A stretch of 53,794 nucleotides of DNA, taken from the NCBI GenBank assembly GCA_013791765.1, contig VMTC01000130.1:1-53794 (forward strand), read 5' to 3'. Shown in pieces: positions 38,391 to 47,415 of the stretch. A model generated the notes under the pieces. The model worked only from the letters and a program-made list of their open reading frames with translations. It made no database searches and had not been told where the DNA came from. The first letter of the stretch is position 1; each line of letters begins with the position of its first letter. The stretch is from Rhodoferax sp. Its GTDB lineage: Bacteria > Pseudomonadota > Gammaproteobacteria > Burkholderiales > Burkholderiaceae_C. A program made the translations under genes and the position numbers.

Positions 38391-40217
38391 TTGCAAGCTA
38401 CCAATACGGCCAATCCGTCTTATTTTCATAAAGTCGTTGATTGTCAATGGGCCTGTCCGGCCCACACACCTGTTCCTGAATACATTCGCCTGATTGGTCA
38501 GGGGCGTTACACCGACGCCTACATGATCAACTGGGTGTCCAACGTATTTCCGGGCATTCTCGGGCGCACCTGCGACCGACCTTGCGAGCCCGCCTGTCGC
38601 CGCGGACGCGTAGAGGAAAACAATGGTGCCAAGCCCGAGCCGGTGGCGATTTGTCGCCTCAAGCGCGTGGCTGCAGACAACAAGGATGATGTCAAGGCCC
38701 GCATGCCCGCAGTGGCGCCGTCGAACGGCAAGCGCATCGCCTGTGTTGGCGCCGGGCCGGCATCGCTGACCGTGGCACGCGACCTCGCGCCGCTGGGCTA
38801 CCAGGTGACGGTGTTTGAAGGCGAGGCAAAAGCGGGCGGCTTTGTGCGCACCCAAATCCCACGTTTTCGCTTGCCAGAGTCCGTCATCGACGAAGAAACC
38901 GGCTATATCTTTGACCTGGGCGTCGAGTTCAAGAATAACCAGCGCATCGACTCCATGAAGGACTTGTTGACGCAGGGCTATGACGCCGTGTTTGTAGGCT
39001 GCGGCGCGCCGCGCGGGCGTGACCTGGACGCACCCGGGCGTCAAGAGGCGGCTGCCAACATTCATCTCGGCATTGACTGGCTGGCTTCGGTATCCTTTGG
39101 CCACGTCACCAGTGTGGGACCGCGCGTCATTGTGCTGGGCGGTGGCAACACGGCCATGGATTGCTGCCGCTCTGCGCGGCGACTCGGCGGCACCGATGTC
39201 AAAGTGATCGTGCGCAGCGGTTTCGAGGAAATGAAGGCCTCGCCCTGGGAAAAAGAAGACGCGGTGCATGAAGGCATCCCGATCATCAACTACCACGTTC
39301 CCAAGGCTTATGAGCACAAGGATGGCAAGCTTGTCGGCATGACCTTCGAGATCGTGAGTGCGGTTTATGACGAAAAGGGCCGTCGCTCTTTGGTTCCAAC
39401 GGGCGCGCCCGATGTGTTTTTCGAGTGCGACACCGTCCTCGTGGCCGTGGGTCAAGAAAACTCGTTCCATTGGATTGAGCGCGATTGCGGCATTGACTTC
39501 GACCGTTGGGGCTTGCCGGTGCTGGGGGAAAACACATTCCAGTCCGGGATGCCGCAGGTTTTCTTTGGCGGCGACGCGGCCTACGGACCCAAGAACATCA
39601 TCACGGCCGTGGCCCACGGGCACGAAGCGGCGGTGTCGATTGACCGATTCCTCAATGGCGAGGCGGTTGAGGTGCGTCCGGCCCCACGCACCAACCTGAT
39701 GTCCCAGAAGATGGGTATTCACGAGTGGAGCTACAGCAACGACGTCTCAGGCGACAAGCGTTTTGTCGTGCCCTGGGCCAAGGCCGAAGTGGCGCTGGCC
39801 AACATTCGCGTCGAGGTAGAACTGGGCTTTGATGCTGCCACCGCATTCAAGGAAGCCAGTCGCTGTCTGAACTGTGATGTGCAGACCGTGTTCAATCGCG
39901 ACACATGTATCGAGTGTGATGCCTGTGTCGATATCTGCCCCATGGACTGCATTACCTTTACCGTCAATGGCGAGGAAGCAGATCTGCGCACCCGGCTCAA
40001 CGCTCCGGCTCAACACACGGATCAGGACTTGTTCGTCTCTGGCGAGCTCAAGACCGGGCGCGTGATGGTGAAAGACGAAGATGTGTGTCTGCACTGCGGT
40101 TTGTGTGCCGAACGTTGCCCAACCGGTGCTTGGGACATGCAGAAATTCTTGCTCAACACCACCCAGGCTGGTCCAGGATGTCGTGATAGCCAAAAAAGTC
40201 AAAAGGAGGCCGCATGA
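38391..40217 (+). CDS. korC: GltD-like FAD/NADPH oxidoreductase with two 4Fe-4S clusters
   Basis: 608 residues from a TTG at 38391 with AGGAG upstream. The N-terminal cysteine region (CQWACPAHTPVPEYI; R-T-C-D-R-P-C-E-P-A-C-R-R-G) is as in glutamate synthase small subunits; FAD motif GAGPASL near 121; NADPH motif LGGGNTAMDCCRSARRLGG near 247. The C-terminal bacterial ferredoxin domain has CIECDACVDICPMDC and CLHCGLCAERCPTGA. It passes electrons between NADP(H) and ferredoxin-type clusters. Its stop overlaps the next gene (ATGA). A 2-oxoglutarate:NADP+ oxidoreductase of this composition is known from Azoarcus evansii; the name korC follows that parallel. Confidence 0.8.
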   Translation: MQATNTANPSYFHKVVDCQWACPAHTPVPEYIRLIGQGRYTDAYMINWVSNVFPGILGRTCDRPCEPACRRGRVEENNGAKPEPVAICRLKRVAADNKDDVKARMPAVAPSNGKRIACVGAGPASLTVARDLAPLGYQVTVFEGEAKAGGFVRTQIPRFRLPESVIDEETGYIFDLGVEFKNNQRIDSMKDLLTQGYDAVFVGCGAPRGRDLDAPGRQEAAANIHLGIDWLASVSFGHVTSVGPRVIVLGGGNTAMDCCRSARRLGGTDVKVIVRSGFEEMKASPWEKEDAVHEGIPIINYHVPKAYEHKDGKLVGMTFEIVSAVYDEKGRRSLVPTGAPDVFFECDTVLVAVGQENSFHWIERDCGIDFDRWGLPVLGENTFQSGMPQVFFGGDAAYGPKNIITAVAHGHEAAVSIDRFLNGEAVEVRPAPRTNLMSQKMGIHEWSYSNDVSGDKRFVVPWAKAEVALANIRVEVELGFDAATAFKEASRCLNCDVQTVFNRDTCIECDACVDICPMDCITFTVNGEEADLRTRLNAPAQHTDQDLFVSGELKTGRVMVKDEDVCLHCGLCAERCPTGAWDMQKFLLNTTQAGPGCRDSQKSQKEAA

Positions 40218-42064
40218 AGCGCATTGAAGCCATTAACGATTTCGTCATCAAATTTGCCAATATCAATGGCTCGGGTTCGGCCTCGGCCAACGAGTTATTT
40301 GCCAAGGCCGTGATGCGCATGGGTGTGCCCGTCAGTCCACGCAATATTTTCCCCAGCAATATTCAGGGTATGCCGACCTGGTATGAGGCGCGTGTTTGCG
40401 AAAAGGGCTACCACGGCCGTCGTGGCGGCGTCGACATGATGGTCGCCATGAATCCCCAGACTTGGGATGAGGATATGGCCGAGATTGAGCCCGGCGGTTA
40501 TTTGCTTTACGACTGCACGCGCCCTATTCCTGAATCGAAATTTCGCAAGGATGTGCAAGTTATTGGCGTGCCACTGACTGAAATCAGCAATTCAGCTTAT
40601 ACCGACTCACGCCAGCGGCAGTTGTTCAAAAATATTATTTATGTCGGCGTGCTCTCTGTGCTTCTCGATATGGATGCCAGCGTGTTCGAAAAGCTTTTTG
40701 CGGAGCAATTCAAGGGTAAAGAGCGCTTGCTTGAATCCAATATGCGCGCCATCAACCTGGGCCGCGACTACGCCAAGGAACATCTGCAGGCGCCTTTGGG
40801 CATTCGGGTGTGCAAATCAGACAACGTTGGCGATCAGATCTTTACTGATGGAAACAGCGCCGCTGGCCTCGGATGTGTCTACGGTGGCGCCACCGTTGCA
40901 GCTTGGTACCCGATCACGCCGTCGTCGTCGGTGCCAGAATCTTTTCAGAAATACTGCTCAAAATTTCGGGTCGATGCTGAAACGGGCCAGCACAATTTCG
41001 CCATCGTTCAGTGCGAAGACGAACTGGCCTCCATTGGCATGGCCATTGGCGCCGGCTGGAATGGTGCCCGATCATTTACCGCCACTTCCGGCGCCGGCAT
41101 ATCGCTGATGACCGAGTTTCTTGGGTTGGCGTATTTTGCCGAGATTCCGGTAACGCTGATCAATGTGCAGCGCGGCGGTCCTTCGACTGGGATGCCCACG
41201 CGAACCCAGCAGTCTGACCTGCTGGCTTGTGCTTACGCATCACACGGCGACACCAAGCATGTGATGTTGTTCCCGCAGGATCCGCATGAATGTTTTTCGC
41301 ATTCAGCCGCAGCCTTGGATTTGGCTGACCGGCTGCAGACGCCGATTTTTGTGATGTCCGATCTGGACATCGGCATGAACCAGCGGCTGTGCAAGCCTTT
41401 CGTTTGGGATGACGCCAAGGAATACGACCGGGGCAAGGTGATGACAGCCGAAGACCTCGACGCCGGTAAGGATTTTGGCCGCTACAAGGATGTCGATGGA
41501 GATGGCATTCCGTGGCGTACTTACCCTGGCACACACCCCACTAAAGGCAGTTATTTCACCCGTGGTACCTCGAAGGATGCGTATGCGCGCTACTCCGAGC
41601 GTGGCCCGGATTACGTCTACAACATGGAGCGTCTGCTCAAAAAATTCAAGACGGCCGCTAACCTGGTGCCGCAGCCCATCCTGCGAAACGCAACAGAACC
41701 CACCCCGCTGGGCGTCATCTATTTTGGCTCCACCAGTCCGGCCATGCGCGAGTCGCTCGATGTGCTGGAAAGCCAAGGGGTTCATGTTGATGCAATGCGA
41801 CTACTGGCGTTTCCGTTTCCTGAATCGGTTGCGCGCTTTCTCGCAGACCATGAGAAGGTGTTTGTGGTGGAACAAAACCGAGATGGGCAAATGCGCTCGC
41901 TGCTCATCAATGAGCTGGAGGTTGACCCGGCGCGACTCGTCAAGATCGTGCACTACGACGGTACGCCAATCACCGCGCGTTTCATCACCCAAGCCATCAG
42001 CCAAACTTTGAAAGTGCCATCGATGGATTCTTCAGTGAAGTCCCAAGCCAAGGAGGTCGCATGA
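40214..42064 (+). CDS. korA: 2-oxoacid:acceptor oxidoreductase, fused gamma-alpha subunit
   Basis: 616 residues. The N-terminal gamma domain (about 1-190; G-S-G-S-A-S-A-N-E-L, then E-K-G-Y-H-G-R-R-G-G-V) is fused to the alpha/pyrimidine-binding domain (about 200-600; YPITPSSSVPESF, Q-C-E-D-E-L-A-S-I-G-M, TSGAGISLMTEFLGLAYF, QRGGPSTGMPTRTQQSDLL). The Q-R-G-G-P-S-T-G-M-P-T motif marks 2-oxoacid:ferredoxin oxidoreductases of the KorA/2-oxoglutarate type. Together with KorB it oxidatively decarboxylates 2-oxoglutarate to succinyl-CoA, producing low-potential electrons. ATGA overlaps on both sides give strict co-expression. Confidence 0.88.
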   Translation: MKRIEAINDFVIKFANINGSGSASANELFAKAVMRMGVPVSPRNIFPSNIQGMPTWYEARVCEKGYHGRRGGVDMMVAMNPQTWDEDMAEIEPGGYLLYDCTRPIPESKFRKDVQVIGVPLTEISNSAYTDSRQRQLFKNIIYVGVLSVLLDMDASVFEKLFAEQFKGKERLLESNMRAINLGRDYAKEHLQAPLGIRVCKSDNVGDQIFTDGNSAAGLGCVYGGATVAAWYPITPSSSVPESFQKYCSKFRVDAETGQHNFAIVQCEDELASIGMAIGAGWNGARSFTATSGAGISLMTEFLGLAYFAEIPVTLINVQRGGPSTGMPTRTQQSDLLACAYASHGDTKHVMLFPQDPHECFSHSAAALDLADRLQTPIFVMSDLDIGMNQRLCKPFVWDDAKEYDRGKVMTAEDLDAGKDFGRYKDVDGDGIPWRTYPGTHPTKGSYFTRGTSKDAYARYSERGPDYVYNMERLLKKFKTAANLVPQPILRNATEPTPLGVIYFGSTSPAMRESLDVLESQGVHVDAMRLLAFPFPESVARFLADHEKVFVVEQNRDGQMRSLLINELEVDPARLVKIVHYDGTPITARFITQAISQTLKVPSMDSSVKSQAKEVA

Positions 42065-43116
42065 CCTACATCGCCAAACCCCGGATGCATCACCCCGCGC
42101 TGACCAAAAACAAGGTTGGCTATCTCCGGCGTGATTACGAAGGCCCGGTCTCCACCTTGTGCGCTGGGTGTGGGCATGACTCTATTTCGGCTGCCATCAT
42201 TCAGGCCTGCTGGGAACTCGACATTGAACCGCATCGTGTGGCCAAGCTCTCGGGCATTGGTTGCAGTTCCAAGTCGCCCACCTATTTCCTCGGTGCTTCA
42301 CACGGCTTCAACACGGTGCACGGGCGCATGCCTTCGGTACTGACGGGCGCCAATCTTGCGAACCGTGATCTGCTCTATTTGGGCATCTCCGGTGATGGCG
42401 ACTCGGCCTCCATTGGGCTGGGTCAGTTCGCCAATGCCATGCGGCGCGGTGTGCGCATGGCCTATCTGGTCTACAACAACGGTGTCTATGGATTGACCAA
42501 GGGACAATTCTCGCCCACCGCTGACCGGGGATCGAAGAGCAAGAAGGGCGCGATTAACAGCGAAAGCCCGGTTGATCTGGTGGGTCTGGCGCTGCAACTG
42601 GGGGCAACCTATGTAGCGCGCAGTTTCTCTGGTGACAAGGAGCAACTGATACCGTTGATCAAAGGGGCCATTATGCATGGCGGTGCGGCCTTTATTGACA
42701 TCATCAGCCCCTGCGTGACCTTCAATAATCACGGTGGCAGCACCAAGAGTTATGACTATGTGCGCCAACACAATGAGGCCGTCAGCCGCATTGATTTCAT
42801 CCCCCAACACAGTGAGATCACAACGACTTATGCGCCCGGCGAGGTGACCGAGGTGGAGCAGCACGACGGCACCTTCCTTCGCTTGCGAAAATTGCATACA
42901 GACTATGATCCCACCGACCGTTACGCCGCGCTCAGCTACATGAACGCACATCAGGCGCGCGGTGAAGTGGTCACAGGCCTGCTCTATCTTGACCCGCTTG
43001 CGATCGATCTTCATGGCGCACTCAACACCAGCGATACGCCGCTGAACAAGTTTGGTTCTAAGCAGTTGTGCCCGGGTTCGCAGGCGTTGGCCAAGATTAA
43101 TGACGCTTTGCGTTGA
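42061..43116 (+). CDS. korB: 2-oxoacid:acceptor oxidoreductase beta subunit (TPP)
   Basis: 351 residues. Thiamine diphosphate-binding: CAGCGHDSISAAI (about 33-45), S-G-I-G-C-S-S-K-S, and the G-D-G-D-S-A-S-I-G motif (about 111-119) followed by N-N-G-V-Y-G-L-T-K-G-Q (about 139-149). The cysteines in C-A-G-C, G-C-S and S-P-C-V can ligate the cluster next to TPP. Pairs with KorA. In related organisms such an enzyme supplies reduced ferredoxin to benzoyl-CoA reductase; no reductase genes are in this window. The CBS-domain gene follows after 45 bp. Confidence 0.9.
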   Translation: MTYIAKPRMHHPALTKNKVGYLRRDYEGPVSTLCAGCGHDSISAAIIQACWELDIEPHRVAKLSGIGCSSKSPTYFLGASHGFNTVHGRMPSVLTGANLANRDLLYLGISGDGDSASIGLGQFANAMRRGVRMAYLVYNNGVYGLTKGQFSPTADRGSKSKKGAINSESPVDLVGLALQLGATYVARSFSGDKEQLIPLIKGAIMHGGAAFIDIISPCVTFNNHGGSTKSYDYVRQHNEAVSRIDFIPQHSEITTTYAPGEVTEVEQHDGTFLRLRKLHTDYDPTDRYAALSYMNAHQARGEVVTGLLYLDPLAIDLHGALNTSDTPLNKFGSKQLCPGSQALAKINDALR

Positions 43117-43161
43117 TGGCCATCTGAATGTAATGAACGTCTTTTGAATGGGAATAAAACT

Positions 43162-43602
43162 ATGACTGAACGCACCGTATTTCAATCCATATCACAGCGC
43201 CATGTGGTCAGTCTGTCGCCGCAGGCCAGCGTGTGGGACGCGGCCTGCATCATGACCAAGGCCAACTGCGGCAGTATTTTGGTGATTGATTCGGCCGGGG
43301 CGATGCAAGGCATCCTAACCGAGCGTGACTTGATGACCCGTGTGCTGGCCAAGGCGCTCGACCCGAAGTCCACGCCGGCGTCGGAGGTGATGACGCGTAA
43401 CCCTCAAAGTGTCGGTCCTGAGATGAAGGTGGCCGAGGCCGTGGTGATCATGATCGAGCGCGGCTTTCGGCATTTGCCGATCATCAATGCGGCGGGCAAG
43501 ATTCTTGGCGTGTTCTCGATTCGCGATGCCATGCCGCGCGAACTTGGTAATGCCGTCAGCCTGGCCGAGTTCAATGACCAGGTCAACGACGCCCTGGGTT
43601 AG
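43162..43602 (+). CDS. CBS-domain pair protein
   Basis: 146 residues from the ATG at 43162. Two CBS motifs: residues about 10-62 (S-L-S-P-Q-A-S-V-W-D-A-A-C-I-M, ILTERDLMTRVLA) and about 72-128 (V-M-T-R-N-P-Q-S-V-G-P-E-M-K-V-A-E-A, ILGVFSIRDAM). Stand-alone CBS pairs bind adenine nucleotides and often regulate a neighbouring enzyme or transporter. Being 45 bp behind korB on the same strand, it may tune the 2-oxoglutarate oxidoreductase to energy or redox state; that is inference. It is convergent with the nar cluster. Confidence 0.8.
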   Translation: MTERTVFQSISQRHVVSLSPQASVWDAACIMTKANCGSILVIDSAGAMQGILTERDLMTRVLAKALDPKSTPASEVMTRNPQSVGPEMKVAEAVVIMIERGFRHLPIINAAGKILGVFSIRDAMPRELGNAVSLAEFNDQVNDALG

Positions 43603-43624
43603 AGGGCCGCTTTTTTCATCGCAT

Positions 43625-44416
43625 TTACTGCACCAGGGGCGTGCTGGAGGCATCCAGGTCAACGCCCTTGATGACAGCTTGCCCCGCCAACAGCTGCAAG
43701 TATTGGCGCAGGGCGGTGACATAGGTCGTCTGCTTGAGTGACATCGCGACCGCGCCGCTGACGGCCTCGAACGGCTGCTGCAGTCCAGGCTCGCGTGCCA
43801 GTACTTCCACCACGTGCAAGCCGAAACGGCTGTGCACCAGTCTTGGCAACACGCCCACCTCTTTGTTCCCAAAAATCTCCTTGGCAAACTCCGGGGCACA
43901 GTCTGCTGTGCCAAGCCAACCCAGTTGCCCGCCCTGCGCCCCGCTTGGGCAATTGGACTGCGTGCTGGCGGCCTTGGCAAATCTGTCTTGAGCGGCGCTG
44001 CCGTCATGACAACGCACGTCGAGCAAAGTGGTCTCGGCGCGGTTGCGCAGGGCCACCACATCGACGCCTTGCGTCACGGCGAACAGAATGTGCCTCACCT
44101 CGACGCGCTCGCCGGTGCTGTACAGGGCAATGTGCGCCGCATAGTGGCGCCGACACGCCTGCTCGGAGGGCTCTGGCATGGCCAGGCTCTGCTCCAGCAA
44201 GGCTTCGATCGCGCTGCTGGCGTCTTCGCTAAGCACGCCGTCGGTGGACAGGCTGTCGCCGGCCGGCAACAGGCCCTTGGCGATAGCGGCCTGACGCAGC
44301 AATTCGGAGCAGGCCCGTTGGCGCAGTTCGTCGGCCGAAAGCTTCTCGCCGGCCGCGTGCAATGCAAAACCGTTGATGCTGGCAACTTCGGGTGTATCAA
44401 GCGTGTTGGTGGGCAT
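43625..44416 (-). CDS. Parvulin-type peptidyl-prolyl isomerase of the nitrate reductase cluster
   Basis: 263 residues from the ATG at 44416 (GGAGT at good spacing). The N-terminal helical region (about 1-120) resembles NifM/SurA-like chaperone arms. The parvulin domain (about 125-225) carries V-R-H-I-L-F-A-V, G-G-Q-L-G-W-L and F-G-L-H-V-V-E-V-L. No signal peptide, so it acts in the cytoplasm, where NarGH is assembled. It is 10 bp after narI and last in the operon, a position where PpiC-type genes are commonly found in betaproteobacterial nar clusters. A role in folding or maturing NarG/H is likely but not proven. Confidence 0.82.
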   Translation of the reverse strand: MPTNTLDTPEVASINGFALHAAGEKLSADELRQRACSELLRQAAIAKGLLPAGDSLSTDGVLSEDASSAIEALLEQSLAMPEPSEQACRRHYAAHIALYSTGERVEVRHILFAVTQGVDVVALRNRAETTLLDVRCHDGSAAQDRFAKAASTQSNCPSGAQGGQLGWLGTADCAPEFAKEIFGNKEVGVLPRLVHSRFGLHVVEVLAREPGLQQPFEAVSGAVAMSLKQTTYVTALRQYLQLLAGQAVIKGVDLDASSTPLVQ

Positions 44417-44426
44417 GATTGACTCC

Positions 44427-45161
44427 TTAGACGCCAGCGTCGGGACGACGCGGCTGGTTTTGGCCCGCGGGGACATTCAGACGACGCGCGCGCACCACCT
44501 GGTAGGGTCGGACCAGGTAGCCGACAATCGCGAAACCGCTCCAGACGTGCACGAGACGGGTGAACGGAAAGACCAGAAATATGCTCATGCCCAGGAACAG
44601 GTGAATCTTGAACAGAACACCAGCGCCGCTCAGAAATTCGACGGCGCCTGGACGAAAAGTCACAATGTGTTGCGCCCATTCACCGAACGCCATCATCAAG
44701 CCGCCGTCCATGTGGTTGGCCGACACCGGAATAGTTGCCAGACCCAGCGCAAATTGGACCCACAACAGGACCAGCAGCGCAATGTCGCTGGTCTTGGAGT
44801 TGATGCGAATACGCGGCTCGAACAAGCGACGGTGCAACAGCAAACTCACACCGATAAAGCCCAACAGGCCTGCGATGCCGCCCGTTACCATGGCCGACAG
44901 TTGCTTGTCGCCAGCACTCACAAAGCGCTCATAGACGAAATGCGGCGTTAGCAATCCCGCAAAGTGGCCGAAGAACAGAAACAGGATGCCGATGTGAAAC
45001 AGGTTGCTGCCCCAGCGCAACTGACCGGCTTTGAGCAACTGCGATGAGTCACTCTTCCAGGTGTATTGGTCCCGGTCAAAGCGGATCAGGCTACCGAGCA
45101 GGAAGACAGTCAGGCAGATGTACGGATACAAGCCAAACAGAAAATTGTCGAGTGCATTCAT
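44427..45161 (-). CDS. narI: Respiratory nitrate reductase gamma subunit (cytochrome b)
   Basis: 244 residues, five membrane segments. Begins M-N-A-L-D-N-F-L-F-G-L-Y-P-Y-I-C, then S-L-I-R-F-D-R-D-Q-Y-T-W-K. Haem-ligand histidines lie in N-L-F-H-I-G-I-L-F-L-F-F-G-H near residues 55-66 and in the last helices (K-I-H-L-F-L-G and R-L-V-H-V-W-S-G). It takes electrons from quinol and passes them to NarH. Start overlaps the narJ stop (45158-45161). Length is normal with a short charged tail. Confidence 0.95.
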   Translation of the reverse strand: MNALDNFLFGLYPYICLTVFLLGSLIRFDRDQYTWKSDSSQLLKAGQLRWGSNLFHIGILFLFFGHFAGLLTPHFVYERFVSAGDKQLSAMVTGGIAGLLGFIGVSLLLHRRLFEPRIRINSKTSDIALLVLLWVQFALGLATIPVSANHMDGGLMMAFGEWAQHIVTFRPGAVEFLSGAGVLFKIHLFLGMSIFLVFPFTRLVHVWSGFAIVGYLVRPYQVVRARRLNVPAGQNQPRRPDAGV

Positions 45162-45877
45162 AGTGAAACTCCTTGTGGCGTTGCGGTCTTCGCGCTGGTG
45201 TGAGCCGCATTGTTTTTGACAAAGTGAATGGGTTGGCTTTGTCCCGGCGAGGCCTGTCCCTTAGAAGAGCAGCCACCAAAAACTACGGGTTCTTCCCAGG
45301 CTGCGTCAATGGCTTCATCGGGCGCAACCGTCACGGCATGGGCTTTCTCTCCGGCCAACTCGAGCAACGCACCCAACACGCTGGCGTAGGCACTGCTGCG
45401 CTGCTGCAAGGCATTGAAGATGGCGTTGAAGATATGGGCCATTTCGCCCAGAAAAGCGCGCGCTTCCTTGGGCGGCTGGGTGGAGACAAACTCAAGTACC
45501 ACCGGCAGGTAGTCCGGCATCTCATCGGGACCCAGGTACAAGCCGGCTTTTTCATAGGTCTGCGCCAAGTCGATCATGGCCGGGCCGCGGTCACGGGAGT
45601 CGCCATGCACATGTTCGAACAGGTGCAGCGAGGTCGCGCGGCCCCGGTCGAAAATCTCGACGTACTGCGCTTCTATCTCAAGCGCATCGCCGCATTCCAG
45701 TGTTGCCATGAGAGCGTCGAGCTCGGCCAGGCGCTCAGCCGGGACCGTCCTGTCGGTATGCAGCGCGGCGCGCAAGTCGCCTAGCTGGCTGCGCAACTCG
45801 GCGTCAGGGTAAGACAGCAGACGAGCCAGGACTCGCAGGCTGATGGACGCGTTGGGTAGGTTCGATAGCAGTCCCAT
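45158..45877 (-). CDS. narJ: Nitrate reductase assembly chaperone
   Basis: 239 residues, all-helical TorD/NarJ fold: R-V-L-A-R-L-L-S-Y-P-D (about 16-26), the Y-V-E-I-F-D-R-G-R-A-T-S-L-H-L-F-E-H-V-H-G-D-S-R-D-R-G signature (about 72-98), and P-D-Y-L-P-V-V-L-E-F-V. It binds immature NarG for molybdenum-cofactor insertion and membrane attachment but is not part of the final enzyme. Starts 3 bp after narH. The last about 50 residues are low-complexity and variable. Confidence 0.95.
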   Translation of the reverse strand: MGLLSNLPNASISLRVLARLLSYPDAELRSQLGDLRAALHTDRTVPAERLAELDALMATLECGDALEIEAQYVEIFDRGRATSLHLFEHVHGDSRDRGPAMIDLAQTYEKAGLYLGPDEMPDYLPVVLEFVSTQPPKEARAFLGEMAHIFNAIFNALQQRSSAYASVLGALLELAGEKAHAVTVAPDEAIDAAWEEPVVFGGCSSKGQASPGQSQPIHFVKNNAAHTSAKTATPQGVSL

Positions 45878-45880
45878 GAT

Positions 45881-47404
45881 TCAGACCTCCGCCTTGATGG
45901 GGATGGTGCGGCGCTTGCCGCTGCCAAAGAGACTCGTGTCGCTGGCGCCATCAGAACAGCCATTGCCGAACGAGAAGCCGCAACCGCCGCGCATGTCAAA
46001 GGTGTTCTCGGCGTATTCACGGTGGCTGGTTGGAATCACGAAGCGATCTTCGTAATTGGCAATTGCCATCACGTGGTACATCTCCTCCACCTCCGCCTGG
46101 GTCATCTGGACCTGGTCCAGCGCCGCAGTATTGATGCGGCCATCCACGTGCTTTTCACGCTGGTAGGCTCGCATGGCGAGCATGCGCTCCAGGGCGCGTT
46201 CTACCGGCTGTGTATCGCCCGCAGTCAGCATATTGGCCAGATACTTGACCGGAATGCGCAATTGCTTGACATCCGGAATCTCGCCGTTGGTGCCAAGGTG
46301 GCCGGCATTGGCCGCCGCACTGATCGGGGAGAGCGGTGGCACATACCAGACCATCGGCAAGGTGCGGTACTCGGGGTGCAGCGGCAGTGCGACCTTCCAG
46401 TCAACCGCCATCTTGTACACCGGGCTCTTGCGTGCGGCCTCCATCCATTTGTCGGGAATGCCGTCAATGCGCGCCTGCTCGATCACCTTGGGGTCGTTCG
46501 GGTTGAGGAAAATATCCAGCTGGGCCTGGTACAGGTCACGATCATGCTCAACGCTCGCGGCTTCCTGAATGCGGTCGGCGTCATAGAGCAGCACGCCCAG
46601 GTAGCGAATGCGCCCGACGCAGGTTTCCGAGCACACGGTCGGCTGGCCAGCTTCAATGCGCGGATAGCAGAAGATGCATTTCTCGGCCTTGCCGCTCTTC
46701 CAGTTGTAGTAAATCTTCTTGTAGGGGCAACCGCTCACGCACATGCGCCAGCCACGGCATTTGTCCTGGTCAATCAGCACAATGCCGTCTTCCTCGCGCT
46801 TGTAGATCGAGCCCGAAGGACAGGACGCGACGCAAGCCGGGTTCAGGCAGTGCTCGCATAGCCTGGGCAGGTACATCATGAAGGTGTTTTCGAACTGGCC
46901 GTAGATGTCCTTTTGGATGTCGTCGAAGTTCTTGTCCTTGCTGCGCTTGGAGAATTCGCCGCCGAGAATTTCTTCCCAGTTCGGACCCCACTCTATTTTT
47001 TCCATGCGCGCTCCGGTGATCAGGCTGCGCGGGCGTGCTGTCGGGACCGCCTTGGTCTCAGGCGCCGATTGCAGATGGTCGTAGTCGAAGGTGAAGGGCT
47101 CGTAGTAGTCGTCAATCTCGGGCATGTTGGGGTTGGCGAAGATGCGCATCAGCAGCTTCCACTTCGGGCCCTGGCGTGGCTCGATCTTGCCGTTCGCCTT
47201 GCGTACCCAACCGCCGTTCCACTTGTCCTGGTTTTCCCATTCCTTGGGGTAGCCGATGCCGGGCTTGGTCTCCACGTTGTTGAACCAGGCGTATTCCATG
47301 CCGGGGCGGCTGGTCCAGACGTTTTTGCAGGTGACGGAACAGGTGTGGCAACCAATGCACTTGTCCAGGTTCAACACCATGCCGATTTGCGCGCGTATTT
47401 TCAT
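45881..47404 (-). CDS. narH: Respiratory nitrate reductase beta subunit (Fe-S)
   Basis: 507 residues from the ATG at 47404 (MKIRAQIGMVLNLDKCIGCH); the longer frame reaches into narG. Four cysteine groups: C-I-G-C-H-T-C-S-V-T-C, C-E-H-C-L-N-P-A-C-V-A-S-C, C-R-G-W-R-M-C-V-S-G-C and C-I-F-C-Y-P-R-I-E-A-G-Q-P-T-V-C-S-E-T-C. The Trp in the third group marks the 3Fe-4S centre of NarH. It relays electrons from NarI to NarG. It starts 11 bp after narG. Confidence 0.95.
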   Translation of the reverse strand: MKIRAQIGMVLNLDKCIGCHTCSVTCKNVWTSRPGMEYAWFNNVETKPGIGYPKEWENQDKWNGGWVRKANGKIEPRQGPKWKLLMRIFANPNMPEIDDYYEPFTFDYDHLQSAPETKAVPTARPRSLITGARMEKIEWGPNWEEILGGEFSKRSKDKNFDDIQKDIYGQFENTFMMYLPRLCEHCLNPACVASCPSGSIYKREEDGIVLIDQDKCRGWRMCVSGCPYKKIYYNWKSGKAEKCIFCYPRIEAGQPTVCSETCVGRIRYLGVLLYDADRIQEAASVEHDRDLYQAQLDIFLNPNDPKVIEQARIDGIPDKWMEAARKSPVYKMAVDWKVALPLHPEYRTLPMVWYVPPLSPISAAANAGHLGTNGEIPDVKQLRIPVKYLANMLTAGDTQPVERALERMLAMRAYQREKHVDGRINTAALDQVQMTQAEVEEMYHVMAIANYEDRFVIPTSHREYAENTFDMRGGCGFSFGNGCSDGASDTSLFGSGKRRTIPIKAEV

Positions 47405-47415
47405 ATTGATTCTCC

